64,000 nt of DNA from Aplectana chamaeleonis (Eukaryota; Nematoda; Chromadorea; Rhabditida; Cosmocercidae): NCBI GenBank assembly GCA_029168955.1, contig JAPDOI010001856.1:1-64000 (forward strand). Reading direction: 5' to 3'. A program made the translations under genes and the position numbers. The notes beneath the pieces are model-generated. The model saw only the letters and a program-made list of their open reading frames with translations. It did not search any database and had not been told where the DNA came from. Of this stretch, positions 49,901-60,522 are shown one piece after another (position 1 is the stretch's first letter; the number at the start of each line of letters is the position of its first letter).

Positions 49901-52586
49901 ACCACACCCGTAGAAAGTGTGTGGGACCCAAATGGGTGTGCGCAGAACGCCGTAGAAAGTGTGTGGGACCCAAATGGGTGTGCGCAGAACGCCGTAGAAA
50001 GTGTGTGGGACCCAAATGGGTGTGCGCAGAACGCCGTAGAAAGTGTGCGGGACCCAAGTGGGAGTGCGCCGGACGCCGTAGAAAGTGTGCGGGACCCAAA
50101 TGGGTGTGCGCAGAACGCCGTAGAAAGTGTGCGGGACCCAAGTGGGAGTGCGCCGGACGCCGTAGAATGTGTGCGGGACCCAAATGGGTGTGCGCAGAAC
50201 GCTGTAGAAAGTCTGCGGGGCCCAAATGAGAGTGCGCCGGACGCCGTATAGAGTGTGCGGGACCCAAGTGGGAGTGCGCCGGACGCCGTAGAAAGTGTGC
50301 GGGACCCAAATGAGAGTGCGCCACACGCCGTAGAAAGCGTGCGGGACCCAAGTGGAAGTGCGCCGGACGCCGTAGAAAGTGTGCGAGACCCAAATGGGCG
50401 TGCGCAGAACGCCGTAGAAAGTGTGCGGGACCCAAATGAGAGTGCGCCGGACGCCGTAGAAAGGGTGGTGGCCATCGTGTATCAACACTCCTGAGGAGGC
50501 GGGAGAAACGGGGGAGGAGGGAGGTTCCTGATTGGACGCAACACGGGTTAGCCCCGGCCCCGGCTGTTGCGTCCAATCAGAATCCTCGCTCCTCCCCGTT
50601 TCTCCCGCCTCCTCAGGAGTGTTGATACACGTTGGCCACCACACCCGTAGAAAGTGTGTGGGACCCAAATGGGTGTGCGCAGAACGCCGTAGAAAGTGTG
50701 TGGGACCCAAATGGGTGTGCGCAGAACGCCGTAGAAAGTGTGCGGGACCCAAGTGGGAGTGCGCCGGACGCCGTAGAAAGTGTGCGGGACCCAAATGGGT
50801 GTGCGCAGAACGCCGTAGAAAGTGTGCGGGACCCAAGTGGGAGTGCGCCGGACGCCGTATAAAGTGTGCGGGACCCAAATGGGTGTGCGCAGAACGCCGT
50901 AGAAAGTGTGCGGGACCCAAGTGGGAGTGCGCCGGACGCCGTAGAAAGTGTGCGGGACCCAAATGGGTGTGCGCAGAACGCCGTAGAAAGGGTGGTGGCC
51001 ATCGTGTATCAACACTCCTGAGGAGGCGGGAGAAACGGGAGAGGAGGAGGTTCCTGATTGGACGCAACACGGGTTAGCCCCGGCCCCGGCTGTTGCGTCC
51101 AATCAGAATCCTCGCTCCTCCCCCGTTTCTCCCGCCTCCTCAGGAGTGTTGATACACGTTGGCCACCACACCCGTAGAAAGTGTGTGGGACCCAAATGGG
51201 TGTGCGCAGAACGCCCTAGAAAGTGTGTGGGACCCAAATGGGTGTGCGCAGAACGCCGTAGAAAGTGTGCGGGACCCAAGTGGGAGTGCGCCGGACGCCG
51301 TAGAAAGTGTGCGGGACCCAAATGGGTGTGCGCAGAACGCCGTAGAAAGTGTGCGGGACCCAAGTGGGAGTGCGCCGGACGCCGTAGAAAGTGTGCGGGA
51401 CCCAAGTGGGAGTGCGCCGGGCGCCGTAGAAAGTGTGCGGGACCCAAGTGGGAGTGCGCCGGACGCCGTAGAAAGTGTGCGGGACCCAAATGGGTGTGCG
51501 CAGAACGCCGTAGAAAGGGTGGTGGCCATCGTGTATCAACACTCCTGAGGAGGCGGCAGAAACGGGGGAGGAGGAGGTTCCTGATTGGACGCAACACGGG
51601 TTAGCCCCGGCCCCCGGCTGTTGCGTCCAATCAGAATCCTCGCTCCTCCCCCGTTTCTCCCGCCTCCTCAGGAGTGTTGATACACGTTGGCCACCACACC
51701 CGTAGAAAGTGTGTGGGACCCAAATGGGTGTGCGCAGAACGCCGTAGAAAGTGTGTGGGACCCAAATGGGTGTGCGCAGAACGCCGTAGAAAGTGTGCGG
51801 GACCCAAGTGGGAGTGCGCCGGACGCCGTAGAAAGTGTGCGGGACCCAAGTGGGAGTGCGCCGGACGCCGTAGAAAGTGTGCGGGACCCAAATGGGTGTG
51901 CGCAGAACGCCGTAGAAAGGGTGGTGGCCATCGTGTATCAACACTCCTGAGGAGGCGGGAGAAACGGGAGAGGAGGGAGGTTCCTGATTGGACGCAACAC
52001 GGGTTAGCCCCGGCCCCGGCTGTTGCGTCCAATCAGAATCCTCGCTCCTCCTCTGTTTCTCCCGCCTCCTCAGGAGTGTTGATACACGATGGCCACCACA
52101 CCCGTAGAAAGTGTGTGGGACCCAAACCCAAATGGGTGTGCGCAGAACGCCGTAGAAAGTGTGCGGGACCCAAGTGGGAGTGCGCCGGACGCCGTATAAA
52201 GTGTGCGGGACCCAAATGGGTGTGCGCAGAACGCCGTAGAAAGTGTGCGGGACCCAAATGGGTGTGCGCCGGACGCCGTAGAAAGTGTGCGGGACCCACG
52301 TGGGAGTGCGCCGGACGCCGTATAAAGTGTGCGGGACTCAAGTGGGAGTGCGCCGGACGCCGTAGAAAGTGTGCGGGACCCAAATGAGAGTGCGCCACAC
52401 GCCGTAGAAAGTGTGTCGAACCCAAATGAGAGTGCGCCGGACGCCGTAGAAAGTGTGCGAGACCCAAATGGGCGTGCGCAGAACGCCGCATAAAGTGTGC
52501 GGGACCCAAATGAGAGTGCGCCGGACGCCGTAGAAAGTGTGCGGGACCCAAATGGGTGTGCGCCGGACGCCGTATAAAGTGTGCGG

Positions 52587-52603
52587 GACGCAACACGGGT
52601 TAG
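52587..52603. mobile_element. Hairpin-element remnant 1
   Basis: A 17-bp piece of the hairpin centre (GACGCAACACGGGTTAG) is fused directly to monomer sequence on both sides. Confidence 0.7.
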
Positions 52604-52930
52604 GCGCCGGACGCCGTAGAAAGTGTGCGGGACCCAAATGGGTGTGCGCCGGACGCCGTAGAAAGTGTGCGGGCCCCAAATGAGAGTGCGCCACACGCCG
52701 TAGAAAGCGTGCGGGACCCAAGTGGAAGTGCGCCGGACGCCGTAGAAAGTGTGCGAGACCCAAATGGGCGTGCGCAGAACGCCGTAGAAAGTGTGCGGGA
52801 CCCAAATGAGAGTGCGCCGGACGCCGTAGAAAGTGTGCGGGACCCAAATGGGTGTGCGCCGGACGCCGTATAAAGTGTGCGGGACCCACGTGGGAGTGCG
52901 CCGGACGCGGGAGAAAGTGTGCGAGGACCC

Positions 52931-52956
52931 GATTGGACGCAACACGGTTAGCCCCG
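52931..52956. mobile_element. Hairpin-element remnant 2
   Basis: A fragment covering the end of the left arm and part of the loop (GATTGGACGCAACACG then TTAGCCCCG), joined to a monomer at GCACGCCGTAG. The preceding monomer is also rearranged (CGCGGGAGAAAG). Confidence 0.7.
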
Positions 52957-53512
52957 CACGCCGTAGAAAGTGTGCGAGACCCAAATGGGCGTGCGCAGAA
53001 CGCCGTAGAAAGTGTGCGGGACCCAAATGAGAGTGCGCCGGACGCCGTAGAAAGTGTGCGGGACCCAAATGGGTGTGCGCCGGACGCCGTATAAAGTGTG
53101 CGGGACCCACGTGGGAGTGCGCCGGACGCCGTATAAAGTGTGCGGGACTCAAGTGGGAGTGCGCCGGACGCCGTAGAAAGTGTGCGGGACCCAAATGGGC
53201 GTGCGCAGAACGCCGTAGAAAGTGTGTCGAACCCAAATGAGAGTGCGCCGGACGCCGTAGAAAGTGTGCGGGACTCAAGTGGGAGTGCGCCGGACGCCGT
53301 AGAAAGTGTGCGGGACCCAAATGAGAGTGCGCCACACGCCGTAGAAAGTGTGCGGGACCCAAATGGGTCTGCGCCGGACGCCGTAGAAAGTGTGCGAGAC
53401 CCAAATGGGCGTGCGCAGAACGCCGTAGAAAGTGTGCGGGACCCAAATGAGAGTGCGCCGGACGCCGTAGAAAGTGTGCGGGACCCAAATGGGTGTGCGC
53501 CGGACGCCGTAT

Positions 53513-53654
53513 CGGAAATCTAATTCGCTCCGGACCAGGACGGAAAGCAGAAGAGATTGACGTTCCGTGTATTGGACGCAACACGGGTTAGCCCCAGCCC
53601 CCGGCTGTGCGTCCAATCGGATCCCTGCCCAGAACTCCCCGTTTCTCTCCGGGC
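53513..53654. mobile_element. Diverged or recombined hairpin element with foreign left part
   Basis: The centre (ATTGGACGCAACACGGG ... GTGCGTCCAAT) is that of the array hairpin and part of the right arm (CCCCGTTTCTC) remains. The left arm is replaced by about 60 bp (53513-53572) that matches neither hairpin nor monomer. The array resumes at GGGCCCCAAATGAG. Confidence 0.65.
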
Positions 53655-54867
53655 CCCAAATGAGAGTGCGTCACACGCCGTAGAAAGCGTGCGGGACCCA
53701 AGTGGAAGTGCGCCGGACGCCGTAGAAAGTGTGCGAGACCCAAATGGGCGTGCGCAGAACGCCGTAGAAAGTGTGCGGGACCCAAATGAGAGTGCGCCGG
53801 ACGCCGTAGAAAGTGTGCGGGACCCAAATGGGTGTGCGCCGGACGCCGTATAAAGTGTGCGGGACCCACGTGGGAGTGCGCCGGACGCCGTAGAAAGTGT
53901 GCGAGACCCAAATGGGCGTGCGCAGAACGCCGTAGAAAGTGTGCGGGACCCAAATGGGCGTGCGCAGAACGCCGTAGAAAGTGTGCGGAACCCAAATGAG
54001 AGTGCGCCGGACGCCGTAGAAAGTGTGCGGGACCCAAATGGGTGTGCGCCGGACGCCGTATAAAGTGTGCGGGACCCACGTGGGAGTGCGCCGGACGCCG
54101 TATAAAGTGTGCGGGACTCAAGTGGGAGTGCGCCGGACGCCGTAGAAAGTGTGCGAGACCCAAATGGGCGTGCGCAGAACGCCGTAGAAAGTGTGTCGAA
54201 CCCAAATGAGAGTAGTGCGCCGGACGCCGTAGAAAGTGTGTCGAACCCAAATGAGGGTGCGCCGGACGCCGTAGAAAGTGTGCGTGAGCCACGTGGGAGT
54301 GCGCCGGACGCCGTATAAAGTGTGCGGGGCCCAAATGGGTGTGCGCCGGACGCCGTAGAAAGTGTGCGGGACCCAAATGGGGGTGGGCAGAACGCCGTAG
54401 AAAGTGTGTCGAACCCAAATGAGAGTGCGCCGGACGCCGTAGAAAGTGTGCGGGACCCACGTGGGAGTGCGCCGGATGCCGTATAAAGTGTGCGGGACTC
54501 AAGTGGGAGTGCGCCGGACGCCGTAGAAAGTGTGCGGGACCCAAATGGGCGTGCGCAGAACGCCGTAGAAAGTGTGTCGAACCCAAATGAGAGTGCGCCG
54601 GACGGAGTAGAAAGTGTGCGGGACTCAAGTGGGAGTGCGCCGGACGCCGTAGAAAGTGTGCGGGACCCAAATGAGAGTGCGCCACACGCCGTAGAAAGTG
54701 TGTCGAACCCAAATGAGAGTGCGCCGGACGCCGTAGAAAGTGTGCGGAACCCAAATGAGAGTGCGCCGGACGCCGTAGAAAGTGTGCGGGACCCAAATGG
54801 GTGTGCGCCGGACGCCGTAGAAAGTGTGCGGGACCCACGTGGGAGTGCGCCGGACGCCGTATAAAGT

Positions 54868-57800
54868 GTGCGGGACTCAAGTGGGAGTGCGCCGGACGCC
54901 GTAGAAAGTGTGCGGGACCCAAATGGGCGTGCGCAGAACGCCGTAGAAAGTGTGTCAAACCCAAATGAGAGTGCGCCGGACGCCGTAGAAAGTGTGCGGG
55001 ACCCAAATGAGAGTGCGCCGGACGCCGTAGAAAGTGTGCGTGACCCACGTGGGAGTGCGCCGGACGCCGTATAAAGTGTGCGGGGCCCAAATGGGTGTGC
55101 GCACAACGCCGTAGTAATTGTGCGGGACCCAAATGGGCGTGCGCAGAACGCCGTAGAAAGTGTGTCGAACCCAAATGAGAGTGCGCCGGACGCCGTAGAA
55201 AGTGTGCGGGACCCACGTGGGAGTGCGCCGGATGCCGTATAAAGTGTGCGGGACTCAAGTGGGAGTGCGCCGGACGCCGTAGAAAGTGTGCGGGACCCAA
55301 ATGGGCGTGCGCAGAACGCCGTAGAAAGTGTGTCGAACCCAAATGAGAGTGCGCCGGACGGAGTAGAAAGTGTGCGGGACTCAAGTGGGAGTGCGCCGGA
55401 CGCCGTAGAAAGTGTGCGGGACCCAAATGAGAGTGCGCCACACGCCGTAGAAAGTGTGTCGAACCCAAATGAGAGTGCGCCGGACGCCGTAGAAAGTGTG
55501 CGAGACCCAAATGGGCGTGCGCAGAACGCCGTAGAAAGTGTGCGGGACCCAAATGAGAGTGCGCCGGACGCCGTAGAAAGTGTGCGGGACCCAAATGGGT
55601 GTGCGCCGGACGCCGTATAAAGTGTGCGGGACCAACGTGGGAGTGCGCCGGACGCCGTATAAAGTGTGCGGGATTCAAGTGGGAGTGCGCCGGACGCCGT
55701 AGAAAGTGTGCGGGCCCCAAATGAGAGTGCGTCACACGCCGTAGAAAGCGTGCGGGACCCAAGTGGAAGTGCGCCGGACGCCGTAGAAAGTGTGCGAGAC
55801 CCAAATGGGCGTGCGCAGAACGCCGTAGAAAGTGTGCGGGACCCAAATGAGAGTGCGCCGGACGCCGTAGAAAGTGTGCGGGACCCAAATGGGTGTGCGC
55901 CGGACGCCGTACAAAGTGTGCGGGACCCACGAGGGAGTGCGCCGGACGCCGTATAAAGTGTGCGGGACTCAAGTGGGAGTGCGCCGGACGCCGTAGAAAG
56001 TGTGCGAGACCCAAATGGGCGTGCGCAGAACGCCGTAGAAAGTGTGCGGAACCCAAATGAGAGTGCGCCGGACGCCGTAGAAAGTGTGCGGGACCCAAAT
56101 GGGTGTGCGCCGGACGCCGTATAAAGTGTGCGGGACCCACGTGGGAGTGCGCCGGACGCCGTATAAAGTGTGCGGGACTCAAGTGGGAGTGCGCCGGACG
56201 CCGTAGAAAGTGTGCGGGACCCAAATGGGCGTGCGCAGAACGCCGTAGAAAGTGTGTCGAACCCAAATGAGAGTGCGCCGGACGGAGTAGAAAGTGTGCG
56301 GGACTCAAATGAGAGTGCGCCGGACGCCGTAGAAAGTGTGCGGAACCCAAATGAGAGTGCGCCGGACGCCGTAGAAAGTGTGCGGGACCCAAATGGGTGT
56401 GCGCCGGACGCCGTATAAAGTGTGCGGGACCCACGTGGGAGTGCGCCGGACGCCGTATAAAGTGTGCGGGACTCAAGTGGGAGTGCGCCGGACGCCGTAG
56501 AAAGTGTGCGGGACCCAAATGGGCGTGCGCAGAACGCCGTAGAAAGTGTGTCGAACCCAAATGAGAGTGCGCCGGACGCCGTAGAAAGTGTGCGGGACCC
56601 AAATGAGAGTGCGCCGGACGCCGTAGAAAGTGTGCGTGACCCACGTGGGAGTGCGCCGGACGCCGTATAAAGTGTGCGGGGCCCAAATGGGTGTGCGCAC
56701 AACGCCGTAGTAATTGTGCGGGACCCAAATGGGCGTGCGCAGAACGCCGTAGAAAGTGTGTCGAACCCAAATGAGAGTGCGCCGGACGCCGTAGAAAGTG
56801 TGCGGGACCCACGTGGGAGTGCGCCGGATGCCGTATAAAGTGTGCGGGACTCAAGTGGGAGTGCGCCGGACGCCGTAGAAAGTGTGCGGGACCCAAATGG
56901 GCGTGCGCAGAACGCCGTAGAAAGTGTGTCGAACCCAAATGAGAGTGCGCCGGACGGAGTAGAAAGTGTGCGGGACTCAAGTGGGAGTGCGCCGGACGCC
57001 GTAGAAAGTGTGCGGGACCCAAATGAGAGTGCGCCACACGCCGTAGAAAGTGTGTCGAACCCAAATGAGAGTGCGCCGGACGCCGTAGAAAGTGTGCGAG
57101 ACCCAAATGGGCGTGCGCAGAACGCCGTAGAAAGTGTGCGGGACCCAAATGAGAGTGCGCCGGACGCCGTAGAAAGTGTGCGGGACCCAAATGGGTGTGC
57201 GCCGGACGCCGTATAAAGTGTGCGGGACCAACGTGGGAGTGCGCCGGACGCCGTATAAAGTGTGCGGGATTCAAGTGGGAGTGCGCCGGACGCCGTAGAA
57301 AGTGTGCGGGCCCCAAATGAGAGTGCGTCACACGCCGTAGAAAGCGTGCGGGACCCAAGTGGAAGTGCGCCGGACGCCGTAGAAAGTGTGCGAGACCCAA
57401 ATGGGCGTGCGCAGAACGCCGTAGAAAGTGTGCGGGACCCAAATGAGAGTGCGCCGGACGCCGTAGAAAGTGTGCGGGACCCAAATGGGTGTGCGCCGGA
57501 CGCCGTATAAAGTGTGCGGGACCCACGTGGGAGTGCGCCGGACGCCGTATAAAGTGTGCGGGACTCAAGTGGGAGTGCGCCGGACGCCGTAGAAAGTGTG
57601 CGAGACCCGAATGGGCGTGCGCAGAACGCCGTAGAAAGTGTGCGGAACCCAAATGAGAGTGCGCCGGACGCCGTAGAAAGTGTGCGGGACCCAAATGGGT
57701 GTGCGCCGGACGCCGTATAAAGTGTGCGGGACCCACGTGGGAGTGCGCCGGACGCCGTATAAAGTGTGCGGGACTCAAGTGGGAGTGCGCCGGACGCCGT

Positions 57801-58020
57801 AGAAAGTGTGCGGGACCCAAATGGGCGTGCGCAGAACGCCGTAGAAAGTGTGTCGAACCCAAATGAGAGTGCGCCGGACGCCGTAGAAAGTGTGCGGGAC
57901 CCAAATGAGAGTGCGCCGGACGCCGTAGAAAGTGTGCGTGACCCACGTGGGAGTGCGCCGGACGCCGTATAAAGTGTGCGGGGCCCAAATGGGTGTGCGC
58001 ACAACGCCGTAGTAATTGTG
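54868..58020 (+). repeat. Tandem duplication of a 38-monomer block (1,596 bp)
   Basis: The sequence at 54868-56460 recurs at 56464 onward. Sub-blocks 54868-55074, 55246-55620 and 55666-55910 translate almost identically to 56464-56670, 56842-57216 and 57262-57510, an offset of exactly 1,596 bp (38 x 42). A third, shorter match at 57766-57972 is offset by 1,302 bp (31 x 42). The near-identity points to recent unequal exchange in register with the monomer. Confidence 0.85.
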
Positions 58021-58467
58021 CGGGACCCACGTGGGAGTGTGTCGGACGCCGTAGAAAGTGTTCGGGACCCAAGTGGGAGTGCGCCGGACGCCGTAGAAAG
58101 TGTGCGGGACTCAAGTGGGAGTGCGCCGGACGTCGTAGAAAGTGTGCGGACCCAAATGAGAGTGCGCCACACGCCGTAGAAAGCGTGCGGGACCCAAGTG
58201 GGAGTGCGCCGGACGCCGTAGAAAGTGTGCGGGACCCAAATGGGCGTGCGCAGAACGCCGTAGAAAGTGTGCGGGACCCAAATTAAAGCGCGCCGGACGC
58301 CGTAGAAACTGTGCGGTGACAAAGTGAAAGTGCGCAAGACGCCGTAGAAAGTGTGCGGCACCCAAATAGAAGCACGCCCATGCCGATCATTTTTTCCGCA
58401 GGGCTATCGTAACCATTCTTGAACAAAACATGATAACGAACGATAACACACGCTCATAACATGCGGG

Positions 58468-58474
58468 TATAAAA
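58468..58474 (+). promoter_or_regulatory. TATA-box candidate, right copy
   Basis: GGGTATAAAAGGGCAGAGG, the clearest of the three related TATA motifs. It points rightward, away from the main array and toward the divergent 42-bp array starting 200 bp downstream. An inverted TTC/GAA pair (CTTCGAGAAG) lies about 40 bp downstream. Motif-based inference only. Confidence 0.45.
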
Positions 58475-58669
58475 GGGCAGAGGAGCGGTATGCATTCATT
58501 CACACACCGTTCTCTTCGAGAAGCCGCCGGGAAGTGGCTGAGGAGTTCGAAATTGTGCAAACACGTTTTTTGGCTTTTACGATGTGCTCATATCCAATCT
58601 GACACTCGAAAAATTTTTGAAGGAGGGTAACGGTAGCCCTGCGGAAAAATGATCGGCATGAGCGTGGTT

Positions 58670-59030
58670 GTGACCCAAATGGGTGTACGCAGTGTGTGGG
58701 ACATCAGTGGTAGTGTGCAAGATGTAACAGAATGTGCGCAGGACATTAGTGGGAGTGTGCAGGATGTCATAGAAAGTGTGCAGGACATCAGTGGGAGTGT
58801 GCTGGACTATAGTGGGAGTGTGCTGCACCTCATAGAAAGTGTGTAGGACATCAGTGGTAGGGTGCAGGACATTAGTGGGAGTGTGCAGGATGTCATAGAA
58901 AGTGTGCAGGACATCAGTGGGAGTGTGCTGGACTATAGTGGGAGTGTGCAGCACCTCATAGAGAGTGTGTAGGACATCAGTGGGAGTGCGCAGGACGTCA
59001 AAGAAGGGGGGGGGGGGCAGGACATCAGTG
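58670..59030 (+). repeat. Divergent 42-bp array, ~9 monomers
   Basis: Monomers with AGTGTGCAGGACATCAGTGG and GATGTCATAGAAAG cores, aligning in register to the main satellite but clearly a separate subfamily, close to the 3284-3800 and 8210-8285 groups. A block of about four monomers is duplicated within it. Confidence 0.85.
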
Positions 59031-59099
59031 GGTTTACTTTCATCTAACACCACCAGGCATAAATCATGTTAGAAAGGAAACCTTTAGGAAAAATAAATG

Positions 59100-59737
59100 A
59101 AATTCCTGAAAGTTTAGGTTCCTGGCAAAAGTGAAGATTTGGCATGGCCATAGAAATATACTCAGTTAAAAAGGGAAAATAAAGAAAAATGAAAAAAGGT
59201 TTTGAAATATTCCTGAGAACGATTTGGCGTAGAATAATTTGCTTTTCGGGAAATGAAGTGAAATAGTTGAAAGTATGATTTGGCAGTCGAGTTTGAACCA
59301 ACTATTGATAAGAGTTGCGCAAAACGAGAGATCGCCTTGTCTGTGCTTATCCGTAGAACATAGCGAAGCGAAATCACGCGTTTTGATTTTACTTCACCTA
59401 ATACGTGGAGACCGCCGCATTAAAGCTCCCGAAAAAGTTTTGATGCTTCCCATTTCACGCGTGATTTCGCTTCGCTATGTTCTACGGATAAGCACAGACA
59501 AGGCGATCTCTCGTTTTGCACACCACTTATCAATAGTTGGTTCAAACTCGACTGCCAAATCATACTTTCAACTATTTCACTTCATTTCCCGAAAAGCAAA
59601 TTATTCTACGCCAAATCGTTCTCAGGAATATTTCAAAACCTTTTTTCATTTTTCTTTATTTTCTCTTTTTAACTGAGTATATTTCTATGGCCATGCCAAA
59701 TCTTCACTTTTGCCAGGAACCTAAACTTTCAGGAATT
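59100..59737. mobile_element. 638-bp palindromic element, right copy
   Basis: Second copy of the element at 7430-8115, slightly shorter (a TTTTTTGAAAAA stretch near each end is missing). The arms meet around an ~80-bp centre containing ATACGTGGAGACCGC. The 133-codon ORF inside (59275-59676) spans the palindrome and is not credible as a gene. It forms the outer end of the giant inverted repeat. Confidence 0.87.
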
Positions 59738-60408
59738 GTTCCATTAGATTTGGCTATCAAACTGATTTCCTAAATGTAGTGAAATTGTTGAATCGATTTG
59801 GCTGTTGTTGGTATATGCAGATTACATAATCATTAAATGTAGTGAAATTGTTGCAAACGGATTTGGCAGGAGCTCTATCAATTATCACAGTCAAATCACG
59901 CGTCAGAAGGGATTTTTCTTGGAGCGCATATTGAATCAAATAAGAACAAGATTAAGTCTAGCAGCCAAAACGTTTCCATACAATGTGAACCGTGAGGCAT
60001 TGAGGACACGATAGGCATAGCGTCAGTAGCTAATAAATTGCGTTAGATTTTGTTTTAATGATTTTTATCTAATCGGTGAGGGAAGGTCTGGTACCTTAGT
60101 GGGAGCTACACTGAAAAGGCAGAATAATATTCGAAAACCTTATTTCTAGCCCGTAAGGCCACGTTTCGTTCAGCATTGTTGGCTTAAGATTATTTTTTTC
60201 TTTTTGTCTTCATTCGCTCGCCAGAGGACCTTCTGACGCGTGATTTGACTCTGATAATTCATAGAGCTCCTGCCAAATCTGTTTGCAACAATTTCACTAC
60301 ATTTAATGATTATGTTATCTGCATATACATACCAACAACAGCCAAATCGATTCAACAATTTCACTACATTTAGGAAATCAGTTTGATAGCCAAATCTAAT
60401 GGAACAAT
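59735..60408. mobile_element. Second palindromic family, adjoining the previous one
   Basis: Arms of about 175 bp (59735-59910 and 60229-60408) begin ATTGTTCCATTAG and enclose a 318-bp centre without a gene. Each arm contains two copies of an AAATGTAGTGAAATTGTTG module and an AAATCACGCGT motif. The same modules occur once per arm in the neighbouring palindrome, so the two families are related or exchange parts. It abuts the preceding element with a few shared bases. Confidence 0.8.
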
Positions 60409-60522
60409 ATCGCGACATTTGAGAGCAATGCCAAATCCTTGACCTTTTCTGCGGAGCCCAACTTTTAGAAATTGTAGTAATGGTTTTGATCAATAAACAA
60501 TGATCTACAATGAATTTTCCAC

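Larger units (their letters stand above)
11048..52107 (+). repeat. Higher-order satellite: 42-bp monomers carrying 68 hairpin elements
   Basis: Runs of 42-bp monomers alternate with a 185-bp hairpin. I read 68 hairpins; loop positions are about 11136, 13345, 13874, 14655, 15435, 15964, 16619, 17046, 17617, 18147, 18633, 19161, 19772, 20133, 20746, 21231, 21844, 22205, 22861, 23390, 23877, 24364, 25019, 25968, 26748, 27445, 28100, 28629, 29115, 29560, 30339, 31330, 31858, 32384, 32870, 33356, 33969, 34498, 35149, 35688, 36163, 36642, 37213, 37742, 38271, 39217, 39745, 40230, 40757, 41327, 41938, 42299, 42952, 43772, 44256, 44824, 45311, 45796, 46281, 46892, 47253, 47907, 48604, 49805, 50544, 51070, 51597 and 52000. 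Intervals of 361, 487, 529, 571, 613, 655 and 781 bp recur and equal 193 plus 4, 7, 8, 9, 10, 11 or 14 monomers. Monomer types A and B often alternate. Other types carry ATGAGAGTG, CTCGAGTGGG, GCGAGACCC or CACGTGGG. All long ORFs here are periodicity artefacts. Confidence 0.93.
52108..58365 (+). repeat. Right part of main 42-bp satellite, without intact hairpins
   Basis: About 145 plus-oriented monomers, richer in variants carrying ATGAGAGTG, TCGAACCCAAATG, CACGTGGGAG and GTATAAAG than the hairpin-bearing part. The last few monomers before 58365 decay (ATTAAAGCGCG, AAGTGAAAGTGCGCAAG), as expected at an array edge. Minus-strand frames of 1,613 and 1,508 codons overlap one another in different frames, which argues against coding. 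Confidence 0.92.
58366..59099 (+). repeat. Right flank of the satellite block, inverted copy of the left flank
   Basis: Reverse-complement counterpart of 8116-8585. From the array outward it holds CATGCCGATCATT, the AACAAAACATGATAACG block, a TATA-box candidate, GATGTGCTCATATCCAA, a divergent 42-bp array (58670-59030), a poly-G tract (about 59006-59018) and CATCAGTGGGTTTACTTT. It is longer than the left flank because the divergent array is larger. There is no gene. Confidence 0.85.

Noticed and set aside
53520..58361. 1,613-codon minus-strand ORF, and the overlapping 1,508-codon ORF at 53588-58114
   Set aside because: Two long frames on the same strand over the same bases follow from a 42-bp period without stops. 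There is no domain or splice context, and the boundaries coincide with array edges and repeat irregularities.
9876..58365. CRISPR-like regular repeat spacing
   Set aside because: Monomers are contiguous, with no unique spacers and no cas genes, and the context is eukaryotic.
59275..59676. 133-codon ORF, and similar ORFs at 7547-8033
   Set aside because: They read through palindromes. Near-identical products on both strands are explained by the inverted symmetry.
7428..59741. Target-site duplication flanking the giant composite
   Set aside because: Bases just outside 7430 and 59737 do not form a convincing direct repeat, and the right side runs straight into another palindrome.
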